This document shows, piece by piece, positions 1 through 8,984 of a stretch of 64,000 nt of DNA; positions within the stretch are counted from its first letter, which is position 1; every line of letters starts with the position of its first letter. Source of the stretch: Marinomonas sp. TW1 (GTDB taxonomy: Bacteria > Pseudomonadota > Gammaproteobacteria > Pseudomonadales > Marinomonadaceae); NCBI RefSeq assembly GCF_001625355.1, contig NZ_JSEE01000008.1, positions 62,001-126,000 on the forward strand, given 5' to 3'. The notes beneath the pieces are model-generated. The model saw only the letters and a program-made list of their open reading frames with translations. It ran no database searches and was not told the DNA's origin. The translations under genes and the position numbers were made by a program.

Positions 1-1035
1 GCGGCGGCAGTAAGTAAGATCATGCGCAACCAAGATCTGATTTTGGTTGCGAAGAAATGCCATGTTCGTACGGCGTTTCGTAACACCATAGGTTTACCAG
101 GCCACCTTTCCACTCGCTTGCAACCTAATCACCCAACCGACGATTTAACCGGTATTGCTGCCAGTATGTTAGACGGTTTGTTGTATGCCAATGGCGATGC
201 TGTGATAGGCATCAACCCAGCGACCGACAATGTTCAGCAGGCCACACGACTCATCAAGATGATGGATGAAGTTATCCAGCATTACGAGATTCCAACGCAG
301 TCCTGCGTGCTGACTCATGTCACCAATACCATTGAGTGCGTTGAACAAGGCGCTCCTGTGGATTTGGTGTTTCAGTCCATTGGCGGCACCCAAGCGACCA
401 ATGACAGCTTTGGTTTCAACCTCGCCACCTTGGCCGAAGCTCAAGACGCCGCCTTGTCTTTGAAGCGTGGTACGGTTGGCAACAATGTCATGTATTTTGA
501 AACAGGCCAAGGCAGCGCCTTGTCGGCAAACGCCAATCACGGCTTAGATCAACAAACCTGTGAAGTTCGAGCTTATGCGGTGGCACGCAAATTTAATCCA
601 TTATTGGTTAACACCGTCGTTGGTTTCATCGGACCGGAATATTTGTACGATGGCAAAGAGATTACTCGAGCCGGCCTAGAAGATCATTTTTGTGGCAAGT
701 TACTTGGCCTACCAATGGGTTGTGATGTTTGTTATACCAACCATGCGCAAGCCGATCAGAATGATATGGACAACTTGCTGACCTTATTGGGCGTCGCAGG
801 CTGTACGTTCATTATGGGCATTCCTGGCTCTGACGACATCATGCTCAACTATCAAACCACTTCGTTCCATGATGCTCTGTATGCCAGACGCGTACTGGGG
901 CTAAAGCCTGCACCGGAATTCGATGCTTGGTTGGCGAAGATGGAAATTTTCAAAAACAACGAACAATTTACGTTGAATTCTCAGTTGCCTTCGGCCTTTC
1001 AGTCCTCGCTACAACGTTTACTTGGAGGCCGATAA
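1..1035 (+). CDS. eutB: Ethanolamine ammonia-lyase large subunit (5' partial)
   Basis: Large subunit of the adenosylcobalamin enzyme that splits ethanolamine into acetaldehyde and ammonia. The frame is open to base 1, so the start lies upstream and only about 344 codons are visible. Family stretches seen include FRNTIGLPGHLSTR near the left edge, ETGQGSALSANA in the middle and NNEQFTLNSQLPSAFQSSL at the end. The stop overlaps the eutC start by one base (TAATG), the usual eutBC coupling. No microcompartment shell genes follow, so this is probably the short, shell-free ethanolamine route; genes upstream of the window could change that view. Confidence 0.96.
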   Translation, partial: AAAVSKIMRNQDLILVAKKCHVRTAFRNTIGLPGHLSTRLQPNHPTDDLTGIAASMLDGLLYANGDAVIGINPATDNVQQATRLIKMMDEVIQHYEIPTQSCVLTHVTNTIECVEQGAPVDLVFQSIGGTQATNDSFGFNLATLAEAQDAALSLKRGTVGNNVMYFETGQGSALSANANHGLDQQTCEVRAYAVARKFNPLLVNTVVGFIGPEYLYDGKEITRAGLEDHFCGKLLGLPMGCDVCYTNHAQADQNDMDNLLTLLGVAGCTFIMGIPGSDDIMLNYQTTSFHDALYARRVLGLKPAPEFDAWLAKMEIFKNNEQFTLNSQLPSAFQSSLQRLLGGR

Positions 1036-1886
1036 TGGCGCAAGACACATCGCCTCAACAAGATGCCGTCACCAAGAACAGCTGGCAAAAGCTAAAGGCC
1101 TTTACTGACGCCCGTGTTGGTCTTGGTCGCTCCGGTGTCAGTACGCCAACCCAGCATTTATTGGCCTTTCAGCTGGCCCATGCGCAAGCCATCGATGCGG
1201 TGCATACTCAGCTCGATGCACATCAGCTTGCACAACAAATTATGGCCCAGGATTGGGCCCCAAACTGTGCCCCCCTATTTTTGCACAGCCGCGCGACGGA
1301 CCGCGCAACCTACTTACAACGACCGGATTTTGGTCGTCGCTTAGATCAAGCCTCAGCAAATCGCTTGGATCAACACGCCCAAAGCGTAACAACAGAATAC
1401 GACTTGGCCATTGCCGTCGTGGATGGTCTGTCATCCTTGGCGGTTGAACAAAATACCTTGCCTTTTTTAGCGGCGCTGTTTGGTTATTTATCGACAGAAA
1501 ATCCATTAAACCAACCAGCTTGGTCAGTCGCCCCCATTTGTTTTGTCGAACAAGGTCGCGTGGCCATTGGCGACGATATTTGCGAAAGGCTCAACGCCAA
1601 ATGTGTGCTGGTACTGATTGGAGAGCGCCCAGGATTAAGCTCTCCCGACAGTTTAGGACTGTATTTAACTTGGGGCGGAAAAGTCGGCTATACAGACGCT
1701 TTTCGTAACTGTATTTCTAACATTCGTCCAGCGGGTTTGATCTATCCAGAAGCCGCACGCAAGGCTTTTTACCTATTAAGCGAAGCACGAACACTGAAAT
1801 TATCGGGTGTGAAGTTAAAAGACAGATCGGATGACGATTTGCTTGAACATGACAGCCAAACCACTGAGAACTTTTTAATTTCATAA
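1035..1886 (+). CDS. eutC: Ethanolamine ammonia-lyase small subunit
   Basis: Small subunit of ethanolamine ammonia-lyase, completing the cobalamin-binding interface with EutB. The ATG at 1035 overlaps the eutB stop and gives 283 residues, close to the family length of about 290; an in-frame extension upstream inside eutB is not needed. Recognisable parts are the N-terminal TDARVGLGRSG stretch, VVDGLSSLAV, the VLIGERPGLSSPDSLGLYLTW block and the C-terminal RPAGLIYPEAA motif. An ammonium transporter follows 80 bases downstream, which fits handling of the released ammonia. Confidence 0.96.
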   Translation: MAQDTSPQQDAVTKNSWQKLKAFTDARVGLGRSGVSTPTQHLLAFQLAHAQAIDAVHTQLDAHQLAQQIMAQDWAPNCAPLFLHSRATDRATYLQRPDFGRRLDQASANRLDQHAQSVTTEYDLAIAVVDGLSSLAVEQNTLPFLAALFGYLSTENPLNQPAWSVAPICFVEQGRVAIGDDICERLNAKCVLVLIGERPGLSSPDSLGLYLTWGGKVGYTDAFRNCISNIRPAGLIYPEAARKAFYLLSEARTLKLSGVKLKDRSDDDLLEHDSQTTENFLIS

Positions 1887-1968
1887 AAAAACAGCGCGCT
1901 AAGACGCTGTGTAAATAACGACCTCGGTCACTTAAAAGCTAACCACTTTCACAAAAAGGAACCAAACT

Positions 1969-3330
1969 ATGGCTACAGAAACCCCAACCCTGGAATCCTT
2001 GCAAGCATCCCTCGATGCTCAGCAAGCGATTTTCAACATGCACCAAGCGATGAACGTAGAAGTTTTCTACTGGTGGTGTACCGCTATCATGGTAATGATT
2101 CACGCAGGCTTCCTAGCCTACGAAATGGGGGCGTCGCGCAGTAAGAACGCCCTTGCCGCAGGGGTGAAAAACATTCTTGCTTTGGCCGTTATCATCCCAA
2201 CTTTCTACCTGTTCGGCTGGTGGATTTACAACGCTTTCCCTGGTGGTTTGATGCCAGTAGAAGCGTCTGCCGCCCTTCCTTGGGCACAAAGTATGGGACC
2301 TGACGTACAAGACATGGGCACAGGCATCTTCTGGGCCGCCTTCGCTCTATTCGGAGCAACAACAGGTTCTATCATGTCTGGTGCGGTTATCGAGCGTATT
2401 CGCGTTAGTGCCTTCCTTATCCTAACGGTTATTCTGGGTAGCGGTGTGTGGATTCTTGCAGGCGCTTGGGGCTGGCACCCAGACGGCTGGATGCTCACCG
2501 AAATGGGTTACCATGACGTAGGGGCATCTGGTGTGGTGCACGCTATTGCTGGTTTCTTCACCTTGGGTGTTCTTATTAACCTAGGGCCTCGTGTCGGCAA
2601 GTTCATCAATGGCGTGCCACAGCAAATTCGTGCTCACAACCTACCCATGACCTTAATTGGTTTGATGATGATCATCTTCGGCTTCTTCGGTTTCCTAGGT
2701 GGCTGTATCATCTTTAACGGTGGTGACACTGGCTGGACAACCATCTACAACAACCCAACGAACCTTTCCGCTTTCGCTTTCAACACCCTAATGGGCTTTG
2801 CTGGTGGTGTGATCGGTTGTTACATTGCGACTCGCGACCCTTTCTGGACCATGTCTGGTGGCCTAGTGGGTATCATCTCTGTGGCAGCAGGCCTTGATTT
2901 ATACGATCCAGGTTTGGCTTTCATCATCGCCACTTGTGTCAGCTTCATTGCCGTTGGCGCAGCGAAATTGCTTGAGAAAAAAGGCATTGACGATGCCGTT
3001 GGCGCCGTTGCCGTTCACGGTGTAACCGGTGTGGTAGCCGTTATCCTAGTGGGTGTGTTCGCAGGTGGTACACCAAACGTTGGTGGTAACCCTGCAATCA
3101 GCCTTTACGGTCAAACCATTTGCGCCATCATCATGGCGGTACTTGGCTTTGTTCCTGGCTACACTGTTTCTTACCTATTGAAGAAATTCAACATGCTACG
3201 CGTGCCAGAAAATGTAGAAGTATTGGGTCTAGACGAAGTCGAAATCTTGGCTCACCCATACCCAGAAACCGTACCAGCGAAAAGTGGTACAACAACGAAT
3301 GTCGGCGATCTAGAAGCGAAAGGAGCTTAA
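1969..3330 (+). CDS. amt: Ammonium transporter, Amt/MEP/Rh family
   Basis: Inner-membrane ammonium channel/transporter of 453 residues, with about eleven hydrophobic helices. The two pore histidines appear to be those in VVHAIAGFFTLG (about residue 190) and VAVHGVTGVVA (about residue 347); the signature DxxGxxVVH and GA-rich helices are present. The ATG follows AAAAAGGA. Its position right after eutBC suggests recovery or export of ammonia made from ethanolamine. There is no glnK gene beside it, unlike the common glnK-amtB pair; instead a tiny membrane protein gene follows two bases after the stop. Confidence 0.93.
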   Translation: MATETPTLESLQASLDAQQAIFNMHQAMNVEVFYWWCTAIMVMIHAGFLAYEMGASRSKNALAAGVKNILALAVIIPTFYLFGWWIYNAFPGGLMPVEASAALPWAQSMGPDVQDMGTGIFWAAFALFGATTGSIMSGAVIERIRVSAFLILTVILGSGVWILAGAWGWHPDGWMLTEMGYHDVGASGVVHAIAGFFTLGVLINLGPRVGKFINGVPQQIRAHNLPMTLIGLMMIIFGFFGFLGGCIIFNGGDTGWTTIYNNPTNLSAFAFNTLMGFAGGVIGCYIATRDPFWTMSGGLVGIISVAAGLDLYDPGLAFIIATCVSFIAVGAAKLLEKKGIDDAVGAVAVHGVTGVVAVILVGVFAGGTPNVGGNPAISLYGQTICAIIMAVLGFVPGYTVSYLLKKFNMLRVPENVEVLGLDEVEILAHPYPETVPAKSGTTTNVGDLEAKGA

Positions 3331-3332
3331 TT

Positions 3333-3497
3333 ATGGGTACTTCTATTACCTCTTGGGAAAATGTCTCAGCGTATTTTACCTTTGCTGATAATCCACTTGC
3401 TCTGATGCTCTTTAGCCTAGGTGTGGCTGGTATCGTAGTGGGTCTGATTCGCTTCATTATGAAGCACGAAGCGGAAGCATTTGATAATCACAAGTAA
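3333..3497 (+). CDS. Small single-helix membrane protein coupled to amt
   Basis: A 54-residue protein starting at the ATG two bases after the amt stop, with AGGAGC inside the end of amt as ribosome binding site, so it is almost certainly translated and coupled to amt. One hydrophobic segment (about residues 20-43, ALMLFSLGVAGIVVGLIRFI) is followed by a charged tail with His, Glu and Lys. I do not recognise the family. Position and topology suggest an accessory subunit or regulator of the transporter, which is inference only. Confidence 0.75.
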   Translation: MGTSITSWENVSAYFTFADNPLALMLFSLGVAGIVVGLIRFIMKHEAEAFDNHK

Positions 3498-3580
3498 TCA
3501 CAACACGTTCAGTAAATGACGTTAACAATGCGGCTTTGATATGACCTAATTAAGACCAGACTCATGATTAAGCCGATGAC

Positions 3581-3619
3581 AAAAAAAGGCCTGATATTCT
3601 ATTGAATATCAGGCCTTTT
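3581..3619. terminator. Bidirectional intrinsic terminator between amt unit and purL
   Basis: Perfect 12-base inverted repeat (GGCCTGATATTC, loop TATT, GAATATCAGGCC) flanked by an A run on the left and T run on the right. It can end both the amt operon (+) and purL (-). Confidence 0.9.
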
Positions 3620-3638
3620 CGTTTAAGCCATTAGCCGA

Positions 3639-6600
3639 TTAGCCTAACCATTTACGACCGTTTTGGAACAAGCGAAGCCAAGGTGCTTGCTCTTCCCAGT
3701 CACTTGGGTGCCAGCTATGCTGAACCGTACGATAAACACGCTCTGGGTGAGGCATCATAATGGTCACACGACCATCTTCAGACGTTAATCCAGTGATGCC
3801 TTGTGCAGAACCGTTCGGATTGAACGGATAACGTTCCGTCGCTTGACCATAGTTATCTACGTATTGCAGTGCCACTTGTTGATTGGCTTGCAACAGTGCT
3901 TGATGTGCGTCATCACGGTATTCCGTTTGACCTTCACCGTGTGCCACAGCGATTGGCAGACGAGAACCTTCCATTCCTGCCAACAGAATAGAGTTGGATT
4001 TTTGCACAGCCACTTGCACCAAACGTGCTTCAAATTGTGCCGATTGGTTACGGACAAATTTCGGCCAATTTTGCGCACCTGGAATCAGTTCATGCAAGTT
4101 AGACAACATCTGACAACCATTACACACACCTAAACTGAAAGTGTCTTGACGGTTGAAGAAAGCTTCGAACTGATCACGAGCACGAGCATTGAAAAGAATG
4201 GACTTCGCCCAACCTTCACCCGCTCCCAATACGTCACCGTAAGAGAAACCACCACAAGCAACCAAACCATGGAATTCCGCCAAATCAATTCGACCTGACA
4301 GTACATCGCTCATGTGAACATCGACTGGCGTAAAGCCCGATTTATGGAAAGCCGCTGCCATTTCTACTTGGCCGTTGACTCCTTGTTCACGCAACACGGC
4401 CATACGAGGCTTCACACCTGTGGCGATGAAAGGCGCGGCAATGTCTTCGTTGTGATCAAAGGTCACCTTAGCGGACAAACCAGGGTCCTTAGCATCCAAC
4501 AGATTGTCGAACTCTTGTTGTGCTAATTCTGGGTTATCACGCATCGCCTGAATACGATAACTGGTTTCTGACCAGACTCGCTGCCAGTTAATACGAGTTT
4601 CTTCTAACAGTGTTTCGCCAGCGAAACGCACACGAATTTGATCGTCACCCGATAGCGTGGCAATCGCCGCCACCGCAACGCCAGCGTTGGCATAAGCCGC
4701 CACAACCGCATCAACATCCGCTTGATTAACTTGAACCACCGCACCTAACTCTTCATTGAATAAGGCTGGCGCGACTTGCTCGGCAGAGTTAACTACAGCA
4801 TCTAAGTCGATGTTCAGTCCTAAATGACTAGCAAAAGACATTTCCGTCAAGGTTGCGAACACACCACCGTCAGAACGGTCATGGTAAGCCAACAATTTAC
4901 CTTCTGCGTTTAACGCTTGCGTGGTATCGAAGAAGCCAGCCAGTGCAGCAGCATCATCCACATCTGGCGCCTGCTGACCTAACTTGTTGTATACTTGAGC
5001 AATAACAGAACCGCCCAGACGATTTTTACCGGCACCCAAGTCAATCAATAAAAGCTGGGTATCGGCTTTATTTTGCAATTCTGGTGTTAAGGTTTTACGA
5101 GCATCAGCAACCGGCGCAAACGCCGAAATTACCAAAGACAATGGCGACGTGACGGCTTTTTCTTGCTCGCCCTCTTTCCAAACAGTCTTCATCGACATGG
5201 AATCTTTACCCACTGGAATCGCAATATCCAATGCCGGACACAGTTCCATACCAACGGCTTTAACCGTTTGATAAAGTTTCTCGTCTTCCCCTTCATGACC
5301 TGCTGCGGCCATCCAGTTTGCTGACAACTTAATCTGGCTACGCTGAGTAATCTGAGCCGCCGCTAAGTTGGTCAAGGCTTCACCAACCGCCATACGACCA
5401 GACGCTGGCGCATCCAATAGAGCAACAGGTGTACGCTCACCCATGGTCATGGCTTCGCCTGTGTAGCTGTCTAAAGAAGACGTAGTGACCGCTACATCGG
5501 CGACTGGCACTTGCCAAGGACCGACCATTTGATCACGCGCCACCATACCAGTAATGGTACGATCGCCAATGGTAATCAGGAAGTTTTTACTCGCCACTGT
5601 CGGCAAACTCAATACACGCTTCGCCGCATCCGCCAGATCCACACCCATTGCGGTGAAGTCATCACCTGCAATTACCGCTTTGGTGGCTTCACGATGCATC
5701 TTCGGCGGCTTGCCAAACAACACAGACATTGGAAGATCCACAGGTTTGTTACCAAAATGGCCATCTTCTACCTGCAAATGCATTTCTTCTTTGGCTTCAC
5801 CCACAATGGCAAACGGACAACGCTCACGTTCACAGATTTCGCGGAACTCATCCACTCGATCCGCGGATACCGCCATGACGTAACGTTCTTGCGACTCGTT
5901 ACACCAAATCTCCAGTGGTGACATGCCAGGTTCATCATTCAACACCTTACGAAGGTCGAAATTACCGCCACGCTCACCGTCTTTGACTAGCTCAGGCAAG
6001 GCATTCGATAGACCACCCGCACCCACATCATGGATAAAGCTGATTGGGTTCTTATCCCCCAGTTGCCAGCAACGGTCGATGACTTCCTGACAACGACGTT
6101 CCATTTCTGGATTACCGCGCTGTACAGAAGCGAAATCGAGGTCTTCGTTACCATCAGACGAGGCCATAGAAGACGCGGCACCACCACCAAGACCAATCAA
6201 CATCGCTGGTCCACCCAGCACGATAAGCTTAGCGCCTACCTTGATTTCATCTTTTTCGACGTGTTCACGGCGAATGTTACCAAGACCACCCGCCAACATG
6301 ATTGGCTTGTGATAACCACGTACTTCTTCTTGTGAAGCACCTTGGATTTTTTGTTCGTAAGTTCGGAAATAACCCAATAGGTTTGGACGCCCGAATTCAT
6401 TGTTAAACGCCGCGCCACCAATTGGACCTTCGATCATAATATCCAATGGCGTGACGATACGGGCAGGTTTGCCGTAATGGCTTTCCCATGGTTGCTCGTA
6501 ACCTGGAATTTTAAGGTCAGAGACGGTGTAACCGCTCAACCCCGCCTTGGGTTTTGAACCAATCCCCGTCGCCCCTTCATCACGAATTTCACCACCAGAA

Positions 6601-7538
6601 CCGGTTGCCGCACCAGAGAAAGGTGAGATCGCCGTTGGGTGGTTATGGGTTTCCACCTTCATCAAGATATCGATGTTTTCTTGACTGAAATCGTATTCAC
6701 GAGATTCTGGAGAAGGGAAGAAACGACCCGCATGATGACCTTCCATCACGGCGGCATTGTCTTTGTAAGCCGACAAGGTGCCATGAGGATTATGTTCATG
6801 GGTATTTTTGATCATTTTAAACAAAGAGCGCGCTTGCTCTTCGCCATCAATGGTCCAAGACGCGTTGAAAATTTTATGACGGCAATGCTCTGAGTTTGCT
6901 TGGGCAAACATCATTAGTTCAACGTCAATTGGGTTACGCCCCAAAGCGATAAATGATTCAACCAAATAATCAATTTCATCGTCAGCCAATGCCAAGCCTA
7001 AGCTTCGGTTTGCCTCAACCAAAGCGGCACGACCACCACCTAACACATCAACACTGGTCATCGGAGCCGGTTCTGCATGGGAGAACATTTGCGCAGCGTC
7101 GCTCAATGCCGGGAGCACGCTTTCTGTCATACGGTCATGCAACATGGCCGATAACAAATCCAACTCTTCTAACGTCAGTGGCTTGCTGCTGTGAATAAAA
7201 TATTCAACACCACGTTCAACACGAGACACAGCGGTCAAACCACAGTTATGAAGAATATCCGTTGCTTTTGAAGACCAAGGAGAAATAGTGCCCAAACGAG
7301 GGACAACTAAAACACTCTGATCAGACGATTGAATGTCTGCCGACTTAGGGCCGTATTCAAGTGCTCGTTGTAAAACAACCTCTTGTTCAGACGTAAGAGA
7401 CTGATCATCAGCCAGTTCAACAAAATGAATAAACTGAGCGTCAACGTCGATAACAGACGGAACAGATGCAGTCATATTCGCTAATAACTTTGCCTTACGA
7501 AACGCTGATAGCGCTGCGGAACCATGCAGGGTTAGCAT
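3639..7538 (-). CDS. purL: Phosphoribosylformylglycinamidine synthase (large, fused type)
   Basis: Fourth step of purine synthesis: FGAR + Gln + ATP to FGAM. The 1299-residue length is that of the fused gammaproteobacterial PurL: N-terminal domain with [15 protein letters not shown]-like sequence (here [16 protein letters not shown]), the ATPase core with [16 protein letters not shown], and a C-terminal class I glutaminase with nucleophile Cys in [10 protein letters not shown] and a C-terminal MPHPERV. The start [19 protein letters not shown] matches the E. coli N-terminus in register, and GAGG precedes it. Monocistronic; no clear PurR operator seen upstream. Confidence 0.98.
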   Translation of the reverse strand: MLTLHGSAALSAFRKAKLLANMTASVPSVIDVDAQFIHFVELADDQSLTSEQEVVLQRALEYGPKSADIQSSDQSVLVVPRLGTISPWSSKATDILHNCGLTAVSRVERGVEYFIHSSKPLTLEELDLLSAMLHDRMTESVLPALSDAAQMFSHAEPAPMTSVDVLGGGRAALVEANRSLGLALADDEIDYLVESFIALGRNPIDVELMMFAQANSEHCRHKIFNASWTIDGEEQARSLFKMIKNTHEHNPHGTLSAYKDNAAVMEGHHAGRFFPSPESREYDFSQENIDILMKVETHNHPTAISPFSGAATGSGGEIRDEGATGIGSKPKAGLSGYTVSDLKIPGYEQPWESHYGKPARIVTPLDIMIEGPIGGAAFNNEFGRPNLLGYFRTYEQKIQGASQEEVRGYHKPIMLAGGLGNIRREHVEKDEIKVGAKLIVLGGPAMLIGLGGGAASSMASSDGNEDLDFASVQRGNPEMERRCQEVIDRCWQLGDKNPISFIHDVGAGGLSNALPELVKDGERGGNFDLRKVLNDEPGMSPLEIWCNESQERYVMAVSADRVDEFREICERERCPFAIVGEAKEEMHLQVEDGHFGNKPVDLPMSVLFGKPPKMHREATKAVIAGDDFTAMGVDLADAAKRVLSLPTVASKNFLITIGDRTITGMVARDQMVGPWQVPVADVAVTTSSLDSYTGEAMTMGERTPVALLDAPASGRMAVGEALTNLAAAQITQRSQIKLSANWMAAAGHEGEDEKLYQTVKAVGMELCPALDIAIPVGKDSMSMKTVWKEGEQEKAVTSPLSLVISAFAPVADARKTLTPELQNKADTQLLLIDLGAGKNRLGGSVIAQVYNKLGQQAPDVDDAAALAGFFDTTQALNAEGKLLAYHDRSDGGVFATLTEMSFASHLGLNIDLDAVVNSAEQVAPALFNEELGAVVQVNQADVDAVVAAYANAGVAVAAIATLSGDDQIRVRFAGETLLEETRINWQRVWSETSYRIQAMRDNPELAQQEFDNLLDAKDPGLSAKVTFDHNEDIAAPFIATGVKPRMAVLREQGVNGQVEMAAAFHKSGFTPVDVHMSDVLSGRIDLAEFHGLVACGGFSYGDVLGAGEGWAKSILFNARARDQFEAFFNRQDTFSLGVCNGCQMLSNLHELIPGAQNWPKFVRNQSAQFEARLVQVAVQKSNSILLAGMEGSRLPIAVAHGEGQTEYRDDAHQALLQANQQVALQYVDNYGQATERYPFNPNGSAQGITGLTSEDGRVTIMMPHPERVYRTVQHSWHPSDWEEQAPWLRLFQNGRKWLG

Positions 7539-7652
7539 GTTGGTTATTGCCTCATTTGTAGTTTTGGGGGAAATGGTGCGGGTATTTTAAATCAATGAGG
7601 CAAATAGAGGCCAGCAGAGTCTGACTTTTCTGCAAAAAAAGGGGCAAATTAA

Positions 7653-8147
7653 TTAGTAAGTAGGGGGATTAGACAACGCTTTAAGCTTTTTCTTTTGTGC
7701 TCGACGATACTGAAAAAATCGTGTCAGCTGTTCCGACGCCACTTCGGCCAACACCCCACCTTGGGCAGTGACAGAGTGATTCAAAAAAGGCGCATCGAAA
7801 AACTGCCCTTGGCTTTCAATAATGCCACTTTTGGGCTCCGTTGCCGCATACACAACACGCCCTATACGAGCATGAACAATGGCGCCAGCACACATAGAAC
7901 AAGGTTCAAGCGTGACATAAAGGGTCGCATCTGGAAGGCGATAATTTCCCACTCGCTGACAAGCATCTCGGATCGCTTGAATCTCAGCATGAGCCGTCGG
8001 ATCGCATCTCGAAATAGGCGAATTGTAGCCTTCCCCGATCACCTTGCCATTTTGCACAATAATGGCACCCACTGGAATTTCGCTCTCGCCTGCCGCTTTT
8101 TCAGCTTGTTTAATCGCCAGCGCCATCCAGTCTTCTTCTGTCATCAT
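7653..8147 (-). CDS. tadA: tRNA-specific adenosine deaminase (A34 to I34)
   Basis: Zinc deaminase that converts the wobble adenosine of tRNA-Arg(ACG) to inosine. The 164-residue protein has the catalytic HAEIQAI and the zinc motif PCSMCAGAIVHARIGRVVY, typical of TadA rather than cytosine deaminases. A second ATG one codon in is an equally good start. It lies 114 bases upstream of purL on the same strand and could be read together with it, though each may have its own promoter. Confidence 0.95.
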   Translation of the reverse strand: MMTEEDWMALAIKQAEKAAGESEIPVGAIIVQNGKVIGEGYNSPISRCDPTAHAEIQAIRDACQRVGNYRLPDATLYVTLEPCSMCAGAIVHARIGRVVYAATEPKSGIIESQGQFFDAPFLNHSVTAQGGVLAEVASEQLTRFFQYRRAQKKKLKALSNPPTY

Positions 8148-8237
8148 TGATCTACCTCAATTGCTGCGCATTGCGTTTTACTCATTCTTCACCCAAACTC
8201 AATGCAAACCTATCAGTCGTACAAGGAGATAGCTAGA

Positions 8238-8654
8238 ATGCAAACCGTCGCAGATTTAATGGTTACTAAGCTGATTACATTGAGAGAGAACGACTCTCTG
8301 GCGACCGCCAAAACCATTATGCAGGAAAAGAACATTCGCAACATTCCCATCATCAATGATGAGAATGAATGCGTGGGCATGTTAACTCAACGGGAATACT
8401 TGCGTCATGCCTTCCACCTTGTGAGTCAATTTGGCACTCAGCAACTGTCCAAAAAAGAACAACAAACACCTATTTCCAACGCCATGAACAAGGACATTTT
8501 GACCATCAGCCCAGAAATGCCGCTCGACACAGCCGCCGAGTTCTTCATTGACAATAAGTATGGTTGCTTGCCAGTCATCGCAAACAACACACTGGTGGGT
8601 ATTTTAACCCCAGTCGACTTTGTCAAACTGGCTCATAAAATGTTAAACAGCTAG
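8238..8654 (+). CDS. CBS-domain pair protein
   Basis: Stand-alone pair of CBS domains, 138 residues, predicted cytosolic, probably binding an adenine nucleotide or similar ligand. Domain 1 spans about residues 1-60 (TVADLMVTKLITL, then NIPIINDENECVGMLTQREYL) and domain 2 about residues 80-138 (ISNAMNKDILTISPEMPL, CLPVIANNTLVGILTPVDFV). I chose the ATG at 8238 because AAGGAG sits 9 bases before it; an in-frame ATG at 8202 adds 12 residues without a good site. Its stop overlaps the stop of the convergent cold-shock gene. The regulated target is unknown. Confidence 0.85.
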   Translation: MQTVADLMVTKLITLRENDSLATAKTIMQEKNIRNIPIINDENECVGMLTQREYLRHAFHLVSQFGTQQLSKKEQQTPISNAMNKDILTISPEMPLDTAAEFFIDNKYGCLPVIANNTLVGILTPVDFVKLAHKMLNS

Positions 8655-8911
8655 TGACCTACAGCCTGTTCATTGATGTCTTTTTGAACAGGCTGAGTTA
8701 AGCCCGTTTCCACTTGAACATCCATCGCTTGTAAACCGAAATCTGTTTTCGTTAAGACAAAGCTCACACTTTGCCCCTTCTTAAGGGTTTTATGTCCAGT
8801 GCAAGAAATGGATTTATAATGTACAAACACGTCAGTATCCGCTTCTCGTTTAATAAAGCCGATGCCCTTCGCATCATTAAACCACTTAACACTTCCCGTC
8901 AGTCGTTGCAT
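8651..8911 (-). CDS. Cold-shock domain protein (CspA family, divergent)
   Basis: An 86-residue single-stranded nucleic-acid binding protein: cold-shock domain (residues 1-66) plus a short acidic tail. RNP1 reads KGIGFIKRE instead of the usual KGFGFI, and RNP2 reads DVFVHYKSIS instead of VFVHFSAI, so it is a divergent member rather than a main CspA. GTVKWFN-type start is seen as GSVKWFNDAKG. Convergent with and overlapping the CBS gene by four bases. Role in cold response is inferred from family only. Confidence 0.88.
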   Translation of the reverse strand: MQRLTGSVKWFNDAKGIGFIKREADTDVFVHYKSISCTGHKTLKKGQSVSFVLTKTDFGLQAMDVQVETGLTQPVQKDINEQAVGH

Positions 8912-8984
8912 TTAGATCGCCTCTTTTTTTATTTTTATTAAAGTAAGCGCGAAGTCAGGACACCTGCCCTGACCTCTCATTTTT

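Noticed and set aside
1891-1910. Hairpin ACAGCG/CGCTGT just after eutC
   Set aside because: Only six pairs and no T run on the plus strand, so not called a terminator; transcription may continue into amt.
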